From Paulinella micropora (Eukaryota > Cercozoa > Imbricatea > Euglyphida > Paulinellidae), in contig WBZZ01006872.1 of assembly GCA_019918135.1 (NCBI GenBank), positions 1 to 64,000 of the forward strand: 64,000 nucleotides of DNA, given 5' to 3'. The position numbers and the translations under genes were made by a program. The notes beneath the pieces are model-generated. The model did no database searches, was not told the DNA's origin, and was given only the letters and a program-made list of their open reading frames with translations. This document shows positions 1 to 8,735 of the stretch, one piece after another. Within the stretch, counting starts at the first letter, position 1. Each line of letters starts with the position of its first letter.

Positions 1-4
1 ATCT

Positions 5-19
5 TTATATATATATACG
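5..19 (+). promoter_or_regulatory. TATATA box abutting start codon
   Basis: A run of TA repeats ending in TATATACG sits directly before the ATG at position 20. The same arrangement, TATATAC followed by A or G and then ATG, precedes several genes of both PLVs (4370 minus, 6429 minus, 37925 minus, 51402 plus). It is probably a core promoter with a very short leader. Confidence 0.5.
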
Positions 20-526
20 ATGTGCGACCTAAGCACCAAACAAGACTACTTGAATGAAATTGAAAAATGGAACCTTGACGGCGAAATAAAAAAGCCGACC
101 ATTAAATGGACAAAGCCCGACATTGTTTCTTTCTATGAGCAATACAAGCCAAGGGACGATAATGTGAAAGTAGTTATTCCGTTAGAGGAGACATTGACAA
201 AAATAATGGAGGAAGAGAGCACTCCTTTTAAGGCGACTGACTTGAAAGAAACTGGAATTACGGAAATCAAGGCTAGTGTTGGTGAAGAGATAGCAAATGT
301 CTCATGCACAGAAGAAGGATGCATATTAAGGAAAGAATACAATCAAAGTGACTCCAACGTAGTTGAAGATGCGACCTTCGGTCAGCAAACCGATGTTTTT
401 CTTCAATATGGTAAGTATAAAAAAATGAAAATTGAAGATGTCGCTAAGATTGATAAACCATACCTTGAATATTTAATTCAACAACCTTATTTTAATAACA
501 AAGATGCGGTAAAAAAATATTTATAA
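20..526 (+). CDS. ExoX C-terminal-like domain protein
   Basis: 168 residues. The last 40 residues (QYGKYKKMKIEDV, then KPYLEYLIQQPYF) match the short C-terminal domain seen in exonuclease X/DUF3820-type proteins, whose hallmark is a GKYKGK-type start followed by a YLEWL-like helix. The first 120 residues are charged and unrecognised, and no exonuclease catalytic domain is visible. The ATG at 20 is chosen because the TATATACG box abuts it. The gene converges on the fibre-like gene at 562-1791. PLV2 keeps a broken relative in the same place and orientation (57754-58042), so the gene is part of the shared PLV set. The role is unknown; a DNA-binding or nuclease accessory role is inference. Confidence 0.6.
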   Translation: MCDLSTKQDYLNEIEKWNLDGEIKKPTIKWTKPDIVSFYEQYKPRDDNVKVVIPLEETLTKIMEEESTPFKATDLKETGITEIKASVGEEIANVSCTEEGCILRKEYNQSDSNVVEDATFGQQTDVFLQYGKYKKMKIEDVAKIDKPYLEYLIQQPYFNNKDAVKKYL

Positions 527-561
527 TATCCACATCGCTTTTCATTAATTTTTTTTTTGCT

Positions 562-1791
562 TCAATGATCCTCAATAAAGTTAGCGATAACATTAATATT
601 GCTACCAGCACCTGCTGACACAGCCTTCTGTGTGAATGTCAAAACATCGTTCGGTGTTAATTGAATATCGTATGTTCTGAGATTAATCTGTTGAGTTGAG
701 GCGGCATTTACATAAATCTTAAAAATTGTCGTTCCGTTGGCGATAGCGGTTGCTTTTGTGTCTGTATCTACGATTGAAGTTGTGGCATCAACATCAGCAA
801 AACCAGCCCCTGTTAGTGTCCCATTCAATACCATTCTGACGACATTTGACTTAGTATCTTCATTTGTAATACTTACCAAGGAAGGAAAGACATTTGAATA
901 GTTGGTTAGGCTATTATTGAATAGTGCTTTATTCCTGATACTTAAAATGGGGCTTTCAGTGGTGCTCGTTTTTTCGTCTCCTTCCGCAGTATTTGTAATA
1001 CTTGTATTAATAGTATTTGACCCCTCAATGAATAAACTAGCACTCGCCGTTTTAAGAATTTGTATTCCAACCGCCGCATCATTTCTCATTACTGCCGTAA
1101 AAGGTAATGTTGTATTTCGCAGGCTTACACCAGTATTAGCATTCGCATATTTAATCATATGAACTAATTGAAATAATCCTGTTATGGGATTTTCAATGTA
1201 AAACTTAATAGCACCAAACCCAAGATACTGAAATTGAATTTGAAATACATTTCCTTTGCTCCAGTCTAAGTTCGGCATAGCAGAAGTTCCATCGCATGGG
1301 TCGTCCCAGTCTTCTTGGTCAATATAAACTGCAACACCTCCTTTAAGATGCGCGATATTCATTCCTACTTGATTTTTGTAAAAATAAAATCCATCAACGA
1401 GATCATTTCCTATTCCAATAAATGAATAGTAATCTTTTGTATCATCCGTTGTCCATATAGCAGTAAAGCGGGCAAGGACACCCATTCCAGTTCTATATTT
1501 TATTCTCCTTTTACTTACTAATCCAGCATCTGCCGTCGCATTAGCAGTTGTTTTCAATTCAGCCATATTATTCAAAAATGACACAGACGATTTTGTTTCT
1601 GTTTTTGTCCATATCCTAGTATTAATGGTATATGGAAAGATTTCTTGTAATACTGGTGTTAATTGACCTACTACTGCTTCACCAAAAGCGGTTTTTGAAT
1701 TATTTGTTTCCATATTACCATCATATCCAACACTGACATTTATAAATTCGCCGTCTGGATTTTGTGCGATTAAATTTCTCTGGTGGGGCAT
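562..1791 (-). CDS. Fibre/lectin-like virion surface protein
   Basis: 409 residues, beta-rich, no signal peptide. Conserved blocks include YRTGMGVLARFTAIW (about residues 100-115), a GIGN...GFYFYK stretch, and KGNVFQIQFQYLGFGAIKFY around residues 180-205. This pattern recurs in putative head-fibre proteins of phages and large eukaryotic viruses, and I recognise it only at that level. I start at the ATG at 1791, not the upstream in-frame ATG at 1824, because TATATATAGAG lies just before it and the PLV2 copy aligns from here. It lies directly downstream of the capsid gene with an 18-bp stop-to-ORF gap, consistent with a virion component. The PLV2 counterpart (56409-57659) has a TAG at codon 4. 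Confidence 0.6.
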   Translation of the reverse strand: MPHQRNLIAQNPDGEFINVSVGYDGNMETNNSKTAFGEAVVGQLTPVLQEIFPYTINTRIWTKTETKSSVSFLNNMAELKTTANATADAGLVSKRRIKYRTGMGVLARFTAIWTTDDTKDYYSFIGIGNDLVDGFYFYKNQVGMNIAHLKGGVAVYIDQEDWDDPCDGTSAMPNLDWSKGNVFQIQFQYLGFGAIKFYIENPITGLFQLVHMIKYANANTGVSLRNTTLPFTAVMRNDAAVGIQILKTASASLFIEGSNTINTSITNTAEGDEKTSTTESPILSIRNKALFNNSLTNYSNVFPSLVSITNEDTKSNVVRMVLNGTLTGAGFADVDATTSIVDTDTKATAIANGTTIFKIYVNAASTQQINLRTYDIQLTPNDVLTFTQKAVSAGAGSNINVIANFIEDH

Positions 1792-1841
1792 CTCTATATA
1801 TAAACAAAAAAAATTAACTATCAAAAATTAATAATTACTTC

Positions 1842-3299
1842 TTAACTAATAGAAATCATATTAGCCTTAACCTGAACCTCCCGCTGAGTGATTGCTACAC
1901 TTACATGCTGATGAGGATTATTCTGTGTAGTGCTAATGAACTCCCATCGTCTCTCATTGGAAAGGTCAAGCCCACTAACTTCATTTTGGTCTTTGCTCCA
2001 CAGCGGGCGGGTATTATCCCAAGTATCAACCCAGAACCAGTTGTATTGATACACATTTGAATTCATCAAAACAGAACCTTCAAGTTTAGGTTTCAAGCAC
2101 ATATAATCTTCAAAACTAGCTGGAAATATTTCAAATTCCTGAAGTCGTGCCCCGTCAAGTGTGGTGTGGAAACTGGTAGTCTTAGCGGTTGCTCTGTTAT
2201 CAATATCATAAGCGGTATTCTTGTTTTCGGTGTTGTTAAAGAGTGTGTGATAAATTTTCTTCAACCTTTTACCATGCCCCCTATCAAAGCGGAGAATAAT
2301 GTTTTGTGTAGTGGATTGAGCAATGGAATTTTTATAAACATAAGGATAATCAATATTAAAACTCATACCTTCAGCACTCGCCACCTTTTGTTGAATTGAT
2401 TGAATAACATCGGTATTAGTCTCTACCGCAAGGAATAAGTTAAGACTAGAAACACTTACATTACCAGCGGCAGCAACAAGCACTCCTCCACCCGGTGACG
2501 AAGCATCGTTATTGTAATAATAAATTTTAGGGGTCTGTTGCCATACAATACGCATATTCAAAATCTCTGGAAACATAATAGTCTTATCAAGAGCGAAAAT
2601 GGTATTGTAAAGCATACCGAGATTAATCTTAACAGCGATAGAAGGCTCAGCAGAAGTAACCGCACCACTAGAGAAATATTTAGGTTCGTTGTAAGCGGTA
2701 TTAACAAGGCTATAGTCTCCAGCAGTGCCATCAGATAGAGCGGTATCGTCGTGGCGACGAGCATTCAAACTAGGCACTTTGTAGTATGCTTGAATAGCAT
2801 CTCTTACAGTGTCGTAGGCTCCTGCGGTAGTAATTGTTCGCCTTTCTGCTCTAGTTCCGATTTCAATCTTTCCAACATTACACTTTTGAAGCATACATCC
2901 CGCACCACTTCCATTATCGTGGTTTTCAAGTGTCAGAAAGTCCTTCATAGAAGTCTCGGCCTTCCAAACAATCTTTGTAAAATTACCAACTTCATTTACA
3001 TCACACAGATAAACACCGCTACGGGTTTGAAGTTGAATTTGTCTAATAGGAGCCAGACAATCCATATAGCATTTGTTATAGTTCGCTGCAATTGCTGGTG
3101 GGGAATAAGTAAAACTCAAAACAGAGCGGGCTAAGTTAAATGGTCTGCTGATAAGGTCAAAGTTGCTTTCTTGTCCTCCTGCGGTAGTGACGGTGATAGT
3201 TCCAGCACCTTCTCGCGGAGTTAGTTTATTCAAACGATAAGAAGCACTGATGTAGTCAGTTCTAGAAAAGTCTAGTTCGCCTCCGTGTTGAGTGGGCAT
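1842..3299 (-). CDS. Major capsid protein candidate (double jelly-roll)
   Basis: 485 residues, a typical length for double jelly-roll major capsid proteins of PLVs and virophages. It is beta-rich and poor in charge clusters, with conserved stretches such as ISRPFNLARSVLSF (about residues 50-65) and NWFWVDTWDNTRPLWSKD near residue 420. Identification rests on length, composition, position between the penton-like and fibre-like genes, and strong conservation in PLV2 (54720-56243), where surface-loop-like stretches around residues 150-200 diverge most. The ATG at 3299 is the shared start with PLV2. The leader holds TATAAATATATT about 45-60 bases upstream. A structural prediction showing two tandem beta-sandwiches would confirm the call. 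Confidence 0.7.
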   Translation of the reverse strand: MPTQHGGELDFSRTDYISASYRLNKLTPREGAGTITVTTAGGQESNFDLISRPFNLARSVLSFTYSPPAIAANYNKCYMDCLAPIRQIQLQTRSGVYLCDVNEVGNFTKIVWKAETSMKDFLTLENHDNGSGAGCMLQKCNVGKIEIGTRAERRTITTAGAYDTVRDAIQAYYKVPSLNARRHDDTALSDGTAGDYSLVNTAYNEPKYFSSGAVTSAEPSIAVKINLGMLYNTIFALDKTIMFPEILNMRIVWQQTPKIYYYNNDASSPGGGVLVAAAGNVSVSSLNLFLAVETNTDVIQSIQQKVASAEGMSFNIDYPYVYKNSIAQSTTQNIILRFDRGHGKRLKKIYHTLFNNTENKNTAYDIDNRATAKTTSFHTTLDGARLQEFEIFPASFEDYMCLKPKLEGSVLMNSNVYQYNWFWVDTWDNTRPLWSKDQNEVSGLDLSNERRWEFISTTQNNPHQHVSVAITQREVQVKANMISIS

Positions 3300-3490
3300 T
3301 TTGTCTTTGATATTTTGACGCTTGAGATTATTAACTAATTCACAAGAATATATTTATAGAAAAAAAATAAATAATTCTAAAATTAATTAATTGATATTTT
3401 ATTCTGACTTCGTCATCATAAAACATCGTAAGCCATTAACTTACCTTTTTCGATGTTTGACAATATAAACAAACGAGTTTGTGTTATAGC

Positions 3491-3510
3491 AAAAATCACT
3501 CGTGATTTTT
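3491..3510. terminator. Hairpin downstream of penton-like gene
   Basis: Perfect 9-bp stem AAAAATCAC/GTGATTTTT with a TC loop, about 50 bases past the stop of the minor capsid gene (3558) and inside the MCP leader. Mimivirus transcripts are polyadenylated at hairpins; the placement here fits such a 3'-end signal, but this is inference. Confidence 0.35.
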
Positions 3511-3557
3511 TTATAAACGAGAGTGCGAATAGCACGAAGTGAAATTGTCAAATATCT

Positions 3558-4370
3558 TTATCTCTGTTTCAAAAGATTGAAAAAGGATGTAAATAAATTA
3601 AAATAATTTGTTTCTCTGTAAATCAACAAAGTCATTACAATACCCAAACCATTAAGATTAATTGCTTGGTCGTTTTCGTCTGTAAGATAAAACCTGAATA
3701 CATTATTTGAACTGGTCGATAATTTCTTACCATACTCCGACCCGCTTCCGTCGTATATAACGGCTCCGAATGGAATTTCGTTGGCTGTATATATTTCTTG
3801 TAGCACATGATTATCTCCTTCCCCCACTAAGTCCGATTGAAGATACAGAGTTTTTTCCCCTGTCAAAATAATTACATTAGGCGATTTAATTAAATCATTA
3901 GCAAAGAAATATGTTGAGTTTCTATCAAACCCCATTACCTCGTGAATACGGGTATCACCATCAAATATAAATCGCGGTTGAATACCTCCGTTATTTGAAA
4001 CACTGAATGTTAATTTGCCATCTTCTGGTTCTATGTTGGTATTATTACTGGATACAACATAAGTATAATTATTAGGGCTGTCTGCGGTTAGCACCTCCGA
4101 CAACTTATTTTTTAGATTGTTCATTGTGTAGTTTCCCTCAGGTATCGTAATTAAAGCCTCATACCCGTCTTCGCTAAGGGTAAAAGTATTGTATGGTGAA
4201 GCCACAGAGTAATACGACTTTGGAACATAGATATGAAGTATTTTACAATGTGTGGGATTGTCCAGTGATTTTAAGTTTATTTCGTGTGTAAAGTCGCTAT
4301 CTGTGCCTGTTATCCTGTTTTTACTATTGACATAATAGATACCAGAACTTCTTCCTCCCTTATACTCCAT
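3558..4370 (-). CDS. Minor capsid (penton-like) protein
   Basis: 270 residues. The N-terminus GIYYVNSKNR, a hydrophobic strand near residue 45 (HCKILHIYVPKSYYSV), ITIPEGNYTMNNLKNKL near residue 85, and the block HEVMGF...NVIILTGEKTLYLQSDL form the recurrent pattern of the penton-type minor capsid protein in PLVs, virophages and relatives. It would fill the fivefold vertices of a double jelly-roll capsid. I place the start at the ATG at 4370, where TATATACA abuts it, and not at 4424, which overlaps the protease gene. The PLV2 copy has lost its ATG and is frameshifted twice. The family-level assignment is from memory of pattern, not from a search. Confidence 0.6.
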   Translation of the reverse strand: MEYKGGRSSGIYYVNSKNRITGTDSDFTHEINLKSLDNPTHCKILHIYVPKSYYSVASPYNTFTLSEDGYEALITIPEGNYTMNNLKNKLSEVLTADSPNNYTYVVSSNNTNIEPEDGKLTFSVSNNGGIQPRFIFDGDTRIHEVMGFDRNSTYFFANDLIKSPNVIILTGEKTLYLQSDLVGEGDNHVLQEIYTANEIPFGAVIYDGSGSEYGKKLSTSSNNVFRFYLTDENDQAINLNGLGIVMTLLIYRETNYFNLFTSFFNLLKQR

Positions 4371-4380
4371 TGTATATAAT
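4371..4380 (-). promoter_or_regulatory. TATATACA box at penton-like gene start
   Basis: On the minus strand, TATATACA runs straight into the ATG at 4370. It is one of the recurring TATATAC(A/G)ATG sites of the two PLVs and supports the shorter start. Confidence 0.45.
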
Positions 4381-4392
4381 ACAAATAATATT

Positions 4393-6429
4393 TCAAATAA
4401 AAGTATCAAAATTACCATATCCATTCTGTGCTTTCAACTTTTCCGCTTCTTCTTCTTTTAAGTCTGTATATCCGCTAGCAAACTTAAACCTGTTGCCTTT
4501 CGCCCGCTCCATTAAAAACCTCATTGAGTGCCATCCGCATGTGTCGGTTGTGTCAGATTGTTGTTTTACTTGATTAACCTTCATTAACAAATAACTATCG
4601 GGGTGGCTTTTATCTATTAGTCGTTTCATTTGTTGTTGAAAGTCTTCCGTTGGTTGGTAAAGTGCTAATGGGTCATACACTTCCACTGACCTGTCTTTAT
4701 CCAGACTTACCCATATAGCAATCCAATGAGACCCCGCTTGTTTGTGATTATCCAAATTCATAATAAATCCGTATCGCTTTCTTTTTTCTGGATTTAGTTT
4801 GTAGATTTCATCGCTGGCTATTGCTCCGAGATACCATCCATATTTTTTCATTATGTCATCTATTTCGTTAGTCATTAAACCGCGACCCTCACCTTGTAAT
4901 GGGACTTGCTCTGGCTGTGGTTTTGACTCTGCCTCTGGTTGCTCTGGCTGTTGCTCTGGTTGCTCGGGCTCTGGCTGTGGTTGTTCTAATGATGCGGTAA
5001 TCGTAGGGGGTAGCGGTTGGGGCATTCCCTCGTCAATATTCAAATCTGTTGAAACTCGTTTATCTAAATTGGGATCGGAAGTCATTTTGTTCGTTAGAGT
5101 ATTTACAAAATCCTTTTTATTCATTGTGTGCCTCCAATCTTTGCGGGCTAAGTATTTTTTTATTTTCGCTATTGAAAATACCTTATCAATTAATTCATCT
5201 AATGTCTTCGCTCCACTACCTTTTTGTTCAGTAATACCCATATACTCTTCATATCTAGCGTAATCCGCCACTTTTCTTTTTACGTTTTCCACCTCACTTC
5301 CAACATCAATATTAAACCTTTTAATCATGTTAATAATCCACTTTGAAGTGTCTTTGTAATTTAATTTGTTATGACCATCATTATCTAGTCTCTTTTTTAA
5401 AGCCTGTGCTAACTCTTTTATGGTAATGGTTGGGTGATAAGTTTTTGAAAATCCAGAGATTAAAAATTGATTAATTTGTAAATTTTCAAGATGCTTACCC
5501 TTTTCTTCTGCTTTCTTTTTTTCCTTTTCAAGTTTTTCTTTATATTCTTCTGCTAACTTTTTCTGTTCCTCTAAAGATGTCGCTGTGGCTATAGCCGTCT
5601 GAATATCTTGACTGGCTTTTTGTAAGTCTTTGAGACTCATCTTTTTTATGAACTTATCTGTATATCCTGCTAATTTCAGTGTTTCAATATCTTTCTGCTT
5701 TTGCTTTTTTTCTTCCTCATATTGCTCTTTCGTTTTCAATGGTGCTTCATCTCCTAAATTAGGTAAGGCTGGTGCTTGTGGTGGTACTCCAAATGGTGGT
5801 GCTAATGGTGGTGCTTGTGGCGGTGCTTGTGGTTGTCCCTGTTGTTGTGGCATGATATATTGATACTGCTGTGGCGGTGGCATAATAGCCAATCTTTGGT
5901 TCCTTTGCTGTTCGTATTGTAAATCCTCTATGAGTTTTTGCTCCCTTCTTAGTTCTCTGTCTTTTTGCTCTTGTCGTTCCTTGATATCGGATAGTTCATT
6001 GCGGTGTATCCTTGCTAACTCATCCTGCCTTTCCTTCACATCTGCTACGTCTTTTCGTTCTAGCCTTTTCTTTTCTTCTTCTAAATCCTCCCTTTTCTTC
6101 TTTTCCTTTTCTTCCTCGTCATGTATTAACTCATATTTCTTTTGTAAGTTGCTTTGTATTTGGTTTCGGTTCTCATGTTCAAGACGATTGAAATCAGATT
6201 TGATTATTTTTTCTCTTGGTTTGCGACTAGCCCTTTGCGACCTCGGCTTACCAATATATTTCATAAAAAGTTTAACGATTTGTAATGTGCTTAAATCATT
6301 TGTTTTCTTACCAAAATTAAGATAATATTTTTTACCCTTCTGGATAATATATGGCCTCCCGCTCTTATTTCTATAAACTCGTGGGGGTCTTACCTTAGCC
6401 TTTTTCTTATTAGTCTTTTTAGCGACCAT
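4393..6429 (-). CDS. Adenovirus-type (Ulp1-like) cysteine protease with long N-terminal arm
   Basis: 678 residues. The C-terminal 160 residues are a C5/Ulp1-like cysteine protease: His in GSHWIAIWV (about residue 566), Asp in VEVYDPLA (about 584), Gln in NQVKQQS (about 619) and the nucleophile in DTCGWHSMRF (about 627), in the order expected for the adenovirus maturation protease. The N-terminus is lysine-rich and ends in RPYIIQKGKKYYLNFG. Residues 90-360 are a long charged coiled coil, with a Pro/Gln/Ala-rich linker inside it around residues 195-235. A Pro/Glu/Gln-rich linker precedes the protease. Likely role: processing of virion precursors during maturation. The long coiled coil suggests a scaffold or core tether fused to the protease. 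TATATACG abuts the ATG. The PLV2 homologue at 51402-53255 is intact. Confidence 0.85.
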   Translation of the reverse strand: MVAKKTNKKKAKVRPPRVYRNKSGRPYIIQKGKKYYLNFGKKTNDLSTLQIVKLFMKYIGKPRSQRASRKPREKIIKSDFNRLEHENRNQIQSNLQKKYELIHDEEEKEKKKREDLEEEKKRLERKDVADVKERQDELARIHRNELSDIKERQEQKDRELRREQKLIEDLQYEQQRNQRLAIMPPPQQYQYIMPQQQGQPQAPPQAPPLAPPFGVPPQAPALPNLGDEAPLKTKEQYEEEKKQKQKDIETLKLAGYTDKFIKKMSLKDLQKASQDIQTAIATATSLEEQKKLAEEYKEKLEKEKKKAEEKGKHLENLQINQFLISGFSKTYHPTITIKELAQALKKRLDNDGHNKLNYKDTSKWIINMIKRFNIDVGSEVENVKRKVADYARYEEYMGITEQKGSGAKTLDELIDKVFSIAKIKKYLARKDWRHTMNKKDFVNTLTNKMTSDPNLDKRVSTDLNIDEGMPQPLPPTITASLEQPQPEPEQPEQQPEQPEAESKPQPEQVPLQGEGRGLMTNEIDDIMKKYGWYLGAIASDEIYKLNPEKRKRYGFIMNLDNHKQAGSHWIAIWVSLDKDRSVEVYDPLALYQPTEDFQQQMKRLIDKSHPDSYLLMKVNQVKQQSDTTDTCGWHSMRFLMERAKGNRFKFASGYTDLKEEEAEKLKAQNGYGNFDTFI

Positions 6430-6481
6430 CGTATATAATTAAACAAAAAAATATTTTCAATTCGTTTGTATGAAAAATCAT

Positions 6482-6793
6482 TTAATGAAACTTTACAGCA
6501 CCTCCTCGTTGCTTACCATACCCCAGTCTTGATGCTACAGCACCAACACTACCAGCGTAAGGCACCCCAACACTACTTAATGCTCCCGCAGTCCTTGAGA
6601 TTAACTTATTACCGCGAAGAAATTTATCAACGGCCATTGCAGTTTTTCCGACCTTTGCCCAGTTAATCTTTCCTCCCTTTTGACCACATCCCTTCTTCTT
6701 AGTTTTCTTTTTTCCTCCCTTCTGTGGCATTGATGGATTGTATCCGATGTTATATCCTGATGGTTGTGAAATTATCACTGGTGATACTGGCAT
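6482..6793 (-). CDS. Small basic glycine-rich core-like virion protein
   Basis: 103 residues. It starts MPVSPVIISQPSGYNIGYNP, followed by a lysine/glycine cluster (KGGKKKTKKKGCGQKGG) and a C-terminal half rich in small residues that ends YGKQRGGAVKF. Conservation with the PLV2 copy (51049-51354) is strongest at both ends. Its size, charge and position between protease and ATPase recall the small basic DNA-condensing or membrane-active proteins of adenovirus-like cores, but I do not recognise a named family. TATAT lies immediately before the ATG. Confidence 0.6.
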   Translation of the reverse strand: MPVSPVIISQPSGYNIGYNPSMPQKGGKKKTKKKGCGQKGGKINWAKVGKTAMAVDKFLRGNKLISRTAGALSSVGVPYAGSVGAVASRLGYGKQRGGAVKFH

Positions 6794-6877
6794 ATATAAG
6801 AAAGATTTTAAAAAAATCTTTCAGCAAAAAATTAAAAATAATTATAAAAAAATCAATTAATTGATTTTTGCTATAAC

Positions 6878-6895
6878 ACAAAAACTTGTTTTTGT
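6878..6895. terminator. TT-loop hairpin after packaging ATPase gene
   Basis: Perfect stem ACAAAAAC/GTTTTTGT with a TT loop, 20 bases beyond the stop of the ATPase gene on the minus strand. It is similar in design to the TT-loop hairpins at 15124-15162, 45108-45125 and 49502-49519. A possible mimivirus-style hairpin 3'-end signal. Confidence 0.4.
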
Positions 6896-6914
6896 TTATA
6901 TTTACAAAATTTTT

Positions 6915-7733
6915 TCACTTAAGACGATAAGCAAAGTTTTTTCTTAACTCATCATCAACACTTGAAACATAAAGAAAATTAAATCTCTCCTTTGTTGCTT
7001 CGTGATACTTTTGAAGAAAGTAATCAAAGTCAAAAGATAAGTCTAAGTGTTTATACACGAGTTCCATTTTGTCCTGAGATTGGGCTGGAAAGATTAATAG
7101 ATAATCTAACTGCTTAATTGCTTCTGGCCGTAGGTCGTTCAGATACTGACTAGACATAATCACCTTACTTTTATAGTGTCTGTTCTTTTTTAACAAATCG
7201 CTTACGGACTTATCTCTTAAACCACTTCCTAAATCATCCAAAACAAAAACAACCTCTGGAGATATATATTTACTCAGCCTTTCTTTCGGTGCCTCCTTTA
7301 TCTGTTTCTTTTCTTTTCCAAAGTATAAAAATTGTGGCTTCTCCATTGGTTCTTTATCATCCTGTTTTACTTCTCCTTCGTGCTCTTCATCCTGCCTGTT
7401 CAGTTTGTCTAGTTCATAGTCTATCACATTCACCCCGTCTGATTTAAGAAAAGTATATACCGCCATCGGGTTGCCTCTGTTCTTAAAGTGCTTTACCATT
7501 GCTTTATAAATGTAGTCCTTGTGGATTGTTGAAGCGATAATAACGATACGGGTTTTTCTGTCTGTTGTCCGTTTCAGTATTTCAAAGAGTGCTGTTGTTT
7601 TCCCGCTCTTCTTACGGGCTAGCAGAAATATGTTGGCATACGGCTCATTAAATAATTTATAACCTTTTGCTTTTTTGTTTCCATCACCCTCTTGTTTTAC
7701 TGGCTTCACCTTGACATTGTTTATTTTCTCCAT
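6915..7733 (-). CDS. A32-type genome packaging ATPase
   Basis: 272 residues. The Walker A motif ARKKSGKTT lies at residues 39-47. Walker B, VVFVLDDLGSG, is near residue 165, followed by a sensor-like KSKVIMSSQYLNDLRPEAIKQLDYLLIF stretch (about 190-220). This is the FtsK/HerA-superfamily packaging ATPase layout of PLVs, virophages and nucleocytoplasmic large DNA viruses. It would pump DNA into preformed capsids. I start at the ATG at 7733 to match the conserved MEKIN start in PLV2, and not at the upstream in-frame ATG at 7763, which would overlap the preceding gene. The stop of that gene at 7742 leaves 8 bases between them. The PLV2 copy is frameshifted. Confidence 0.85.
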   Translation of the reverse strand: MEKINNVKVKPVKQEGDGNKKAKGYKLFNEPYANIFLLARKKSGKTTALFEILKRTTDRKTRIVIIASTIHKDYIYKAMVKHFKNRGNPMAVYTFLKSDGVNVIDYELDKLNRQDEEHEGEVKQDDKEPMEKPQFLYFGKEKKQIKEAPKERLSKYISPEVVFVLDDLGSGLRDKSVSDLLKKNRHYKSKVIMSSQYLNDLRPEAIKQLDYLLIFPAQSQDKMELVYKHLDLSFDFDYFLQKYHEATKERFNFLYVSSVDDELRKNFAYRLK

Positions 7734-7741
7734 CCTATATT

Positions 7742-8104
7742 CTACCCTACGAATTCCAAACACACAACAATTCGCCCCGCTAAATTTCCTGTGTCAATAT
7801 TTCCGCTGTCTGTTTCAAGGACTTTAAATGTATATTGTCCGTCAGTCCATCCTACAACACCCAAATTATAACCGAGATTTGAAATGTTTGCTGTAGTGCT
7901 GTCAGCAAATGTTCCAATAATTCCAATTCTATCCATGTAAAGAATTCTGGTTTTCGTCTCTGTCTGGTCGTTCATATAGTGGATAAACTTAACATTCATT
8001 TTGGTGGGTGTGAATGACATTTGGATGTTCTTATTAAATGTTTTGCTTCCTCCCGCAAAATCATTGCTCAGAAAAATAATCCGCTGATATTTATAGTCAG
8101 TCAT
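7742..8104 (-). CDS. Small conserved beta-rich virion-like protein
   Basis: 120 residues from the ATG at 8104, the start that aligns with PLV2 (49800-50156). Conserved blocks: IIFLSNDF, then KTFNK(N/S)IQMSFTPTKMNVKFIHYM, KTRILYMDRIGIIGTFAD and AGRIVVCLEF. It has no transmembrane segment or signal. The alternating hydrophobic pattern suggests a single beta-sandwich, as in small cement or vertex proteins. I do not recognise a named family. Its start codon overlaps that of the divergent gene at 8103 within one CATG. Confidence 0.6.
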   Translation of the reverse strand: MTDYKYQRIIFLSNDFAGGSKTFNKNIQMSFTPTKMNVKFIHYMNDQTETKTRILYMDRIGIIGTFADSTTANISNLGYNLGVVGWTDGQYTFKVLETDSGNIDTGNLAGRIVVCLEFVG

Positions 8105-8396
8105 GGTTATATTACTACTCATAAACTTTTTAATAATCAAAATATTTTCGCGGAGTGCCTGCGACTTTTACTCTCGGGTAAGCGAAAAAAAGAATATTAG
8201 TTGTGTTTATTGTATTCAAAAGGGTATAGATACTAAATTTAAGTGTATTTACAAACCGATGAGTGATTGGTGTGTTAGTTTTGATGAAGCCCTGCCTTTA
8301 ATGTGCTCACAAGCAAATAGCGTTGTGACGGGCTCCGCCCTCACAAATGATGATATGTGGTATAAAATCCACTTATACGAGTGCTCACTTCTTTGA
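8103..8396 (+). CDS. Small secreted cysteine-rich protein, divergent
   Basis: 97 residues. A hydrophobic N-terminus (MVILLLINFLIIKIFS) looks like a signal peptide or anchor. A conserved cysteine-bearing domain follows: ACDFYSRVS, CVYCIQKG, KFKCIYK, DWCVSFDEA, and YEC at the end. It runs against all its neighbours. The same gene, also on the opposite strand to its neighbours, exists in PLV2 (49519-49772), so it is real although unnamed. It starts within a CATG shared with the minus-strand gene at 8104 and overlaps the 3' end of the gene at 8385 by 12 bases. Relative to PLV2 it holds an extra segment around residues 70-83 encoded by an imperfect DNA palindrome (8321-8347). Function unknown; an extracellular or luminal role is inferred from the leader. 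Confidence 0.55.
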   Translation: MVILLLINFLIIKIFSRSACDFYSRVSEKKNISCVYCIQKGIDTKFKCIYKPMSDWCVSFDEALPLMCSQANSVVTGSALTNDDMWYKIHLYECSLL

Positions 8397-8735
8397 AGAA
8401 GGTGATGGAAGGCATATCCCAATCAAAAGTGTTAAAATACCGACATAAGTATTAGCAACCTCACAAGGTAAGTTCTTTTCAGATAGCCTTACGATACAAA
8501 GGGTTATAATGGAGATAATGATACCCATTTGAAATAAGTATTTAATAAGTCGGCTGTCTGTCGGTCTGTTTGTTATACAACAACAATTCCAGTTATCTTC
8601 CAATTCATGCTCTACTTTTTTTTCCTCAGTCTTTAGTTCTACTTCAAGAACACGGGATTTTAACTCGGGAGTTAGTTCGCCATCCATATCCATAATAGGT
8701 GGTGGTCTGTGAAGTCTGGTTGTATTATTAGCCAT
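8385..8735 (-). CDS. Two-span membrane protein following the fibre gene
   Basis: 116 residues from the ATG at 8735. The N-terminal half is soluble and acidic, with the conserved GELTPELK(S/N)RVL. A CC-containing turn follows, then two hydrophobic spans (LFQMGIIISIITLCIVRL and TYVGILTLLIGICLP). The start overlaps the fibre stop by 8 bases, and the same overlap exists in PLV2 (49128-49466), so the two genes are probably co-expressed. A membrane component of the virion, or a lysis/entry factor, is possible. No family recognised. Confidence 0.6.
   Translation of the reverse strand: MANNTTRLHRPPPIMDMDGELTPELKSRVLEVELKTEEKKVEHELEDNWNCCCITNRPTDSRLIKYLFQMGIIISIITLCIVRLSEKNLPCEVANTYVGILTLLIGICLPSPSSKK

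Noticed and set aside
2751..3134. Plus-strand ORF opposite the major capsid gene
   Set aside because: Antisense shadow of a conserved capsid gene; no matching ORF is retained in PLV2.
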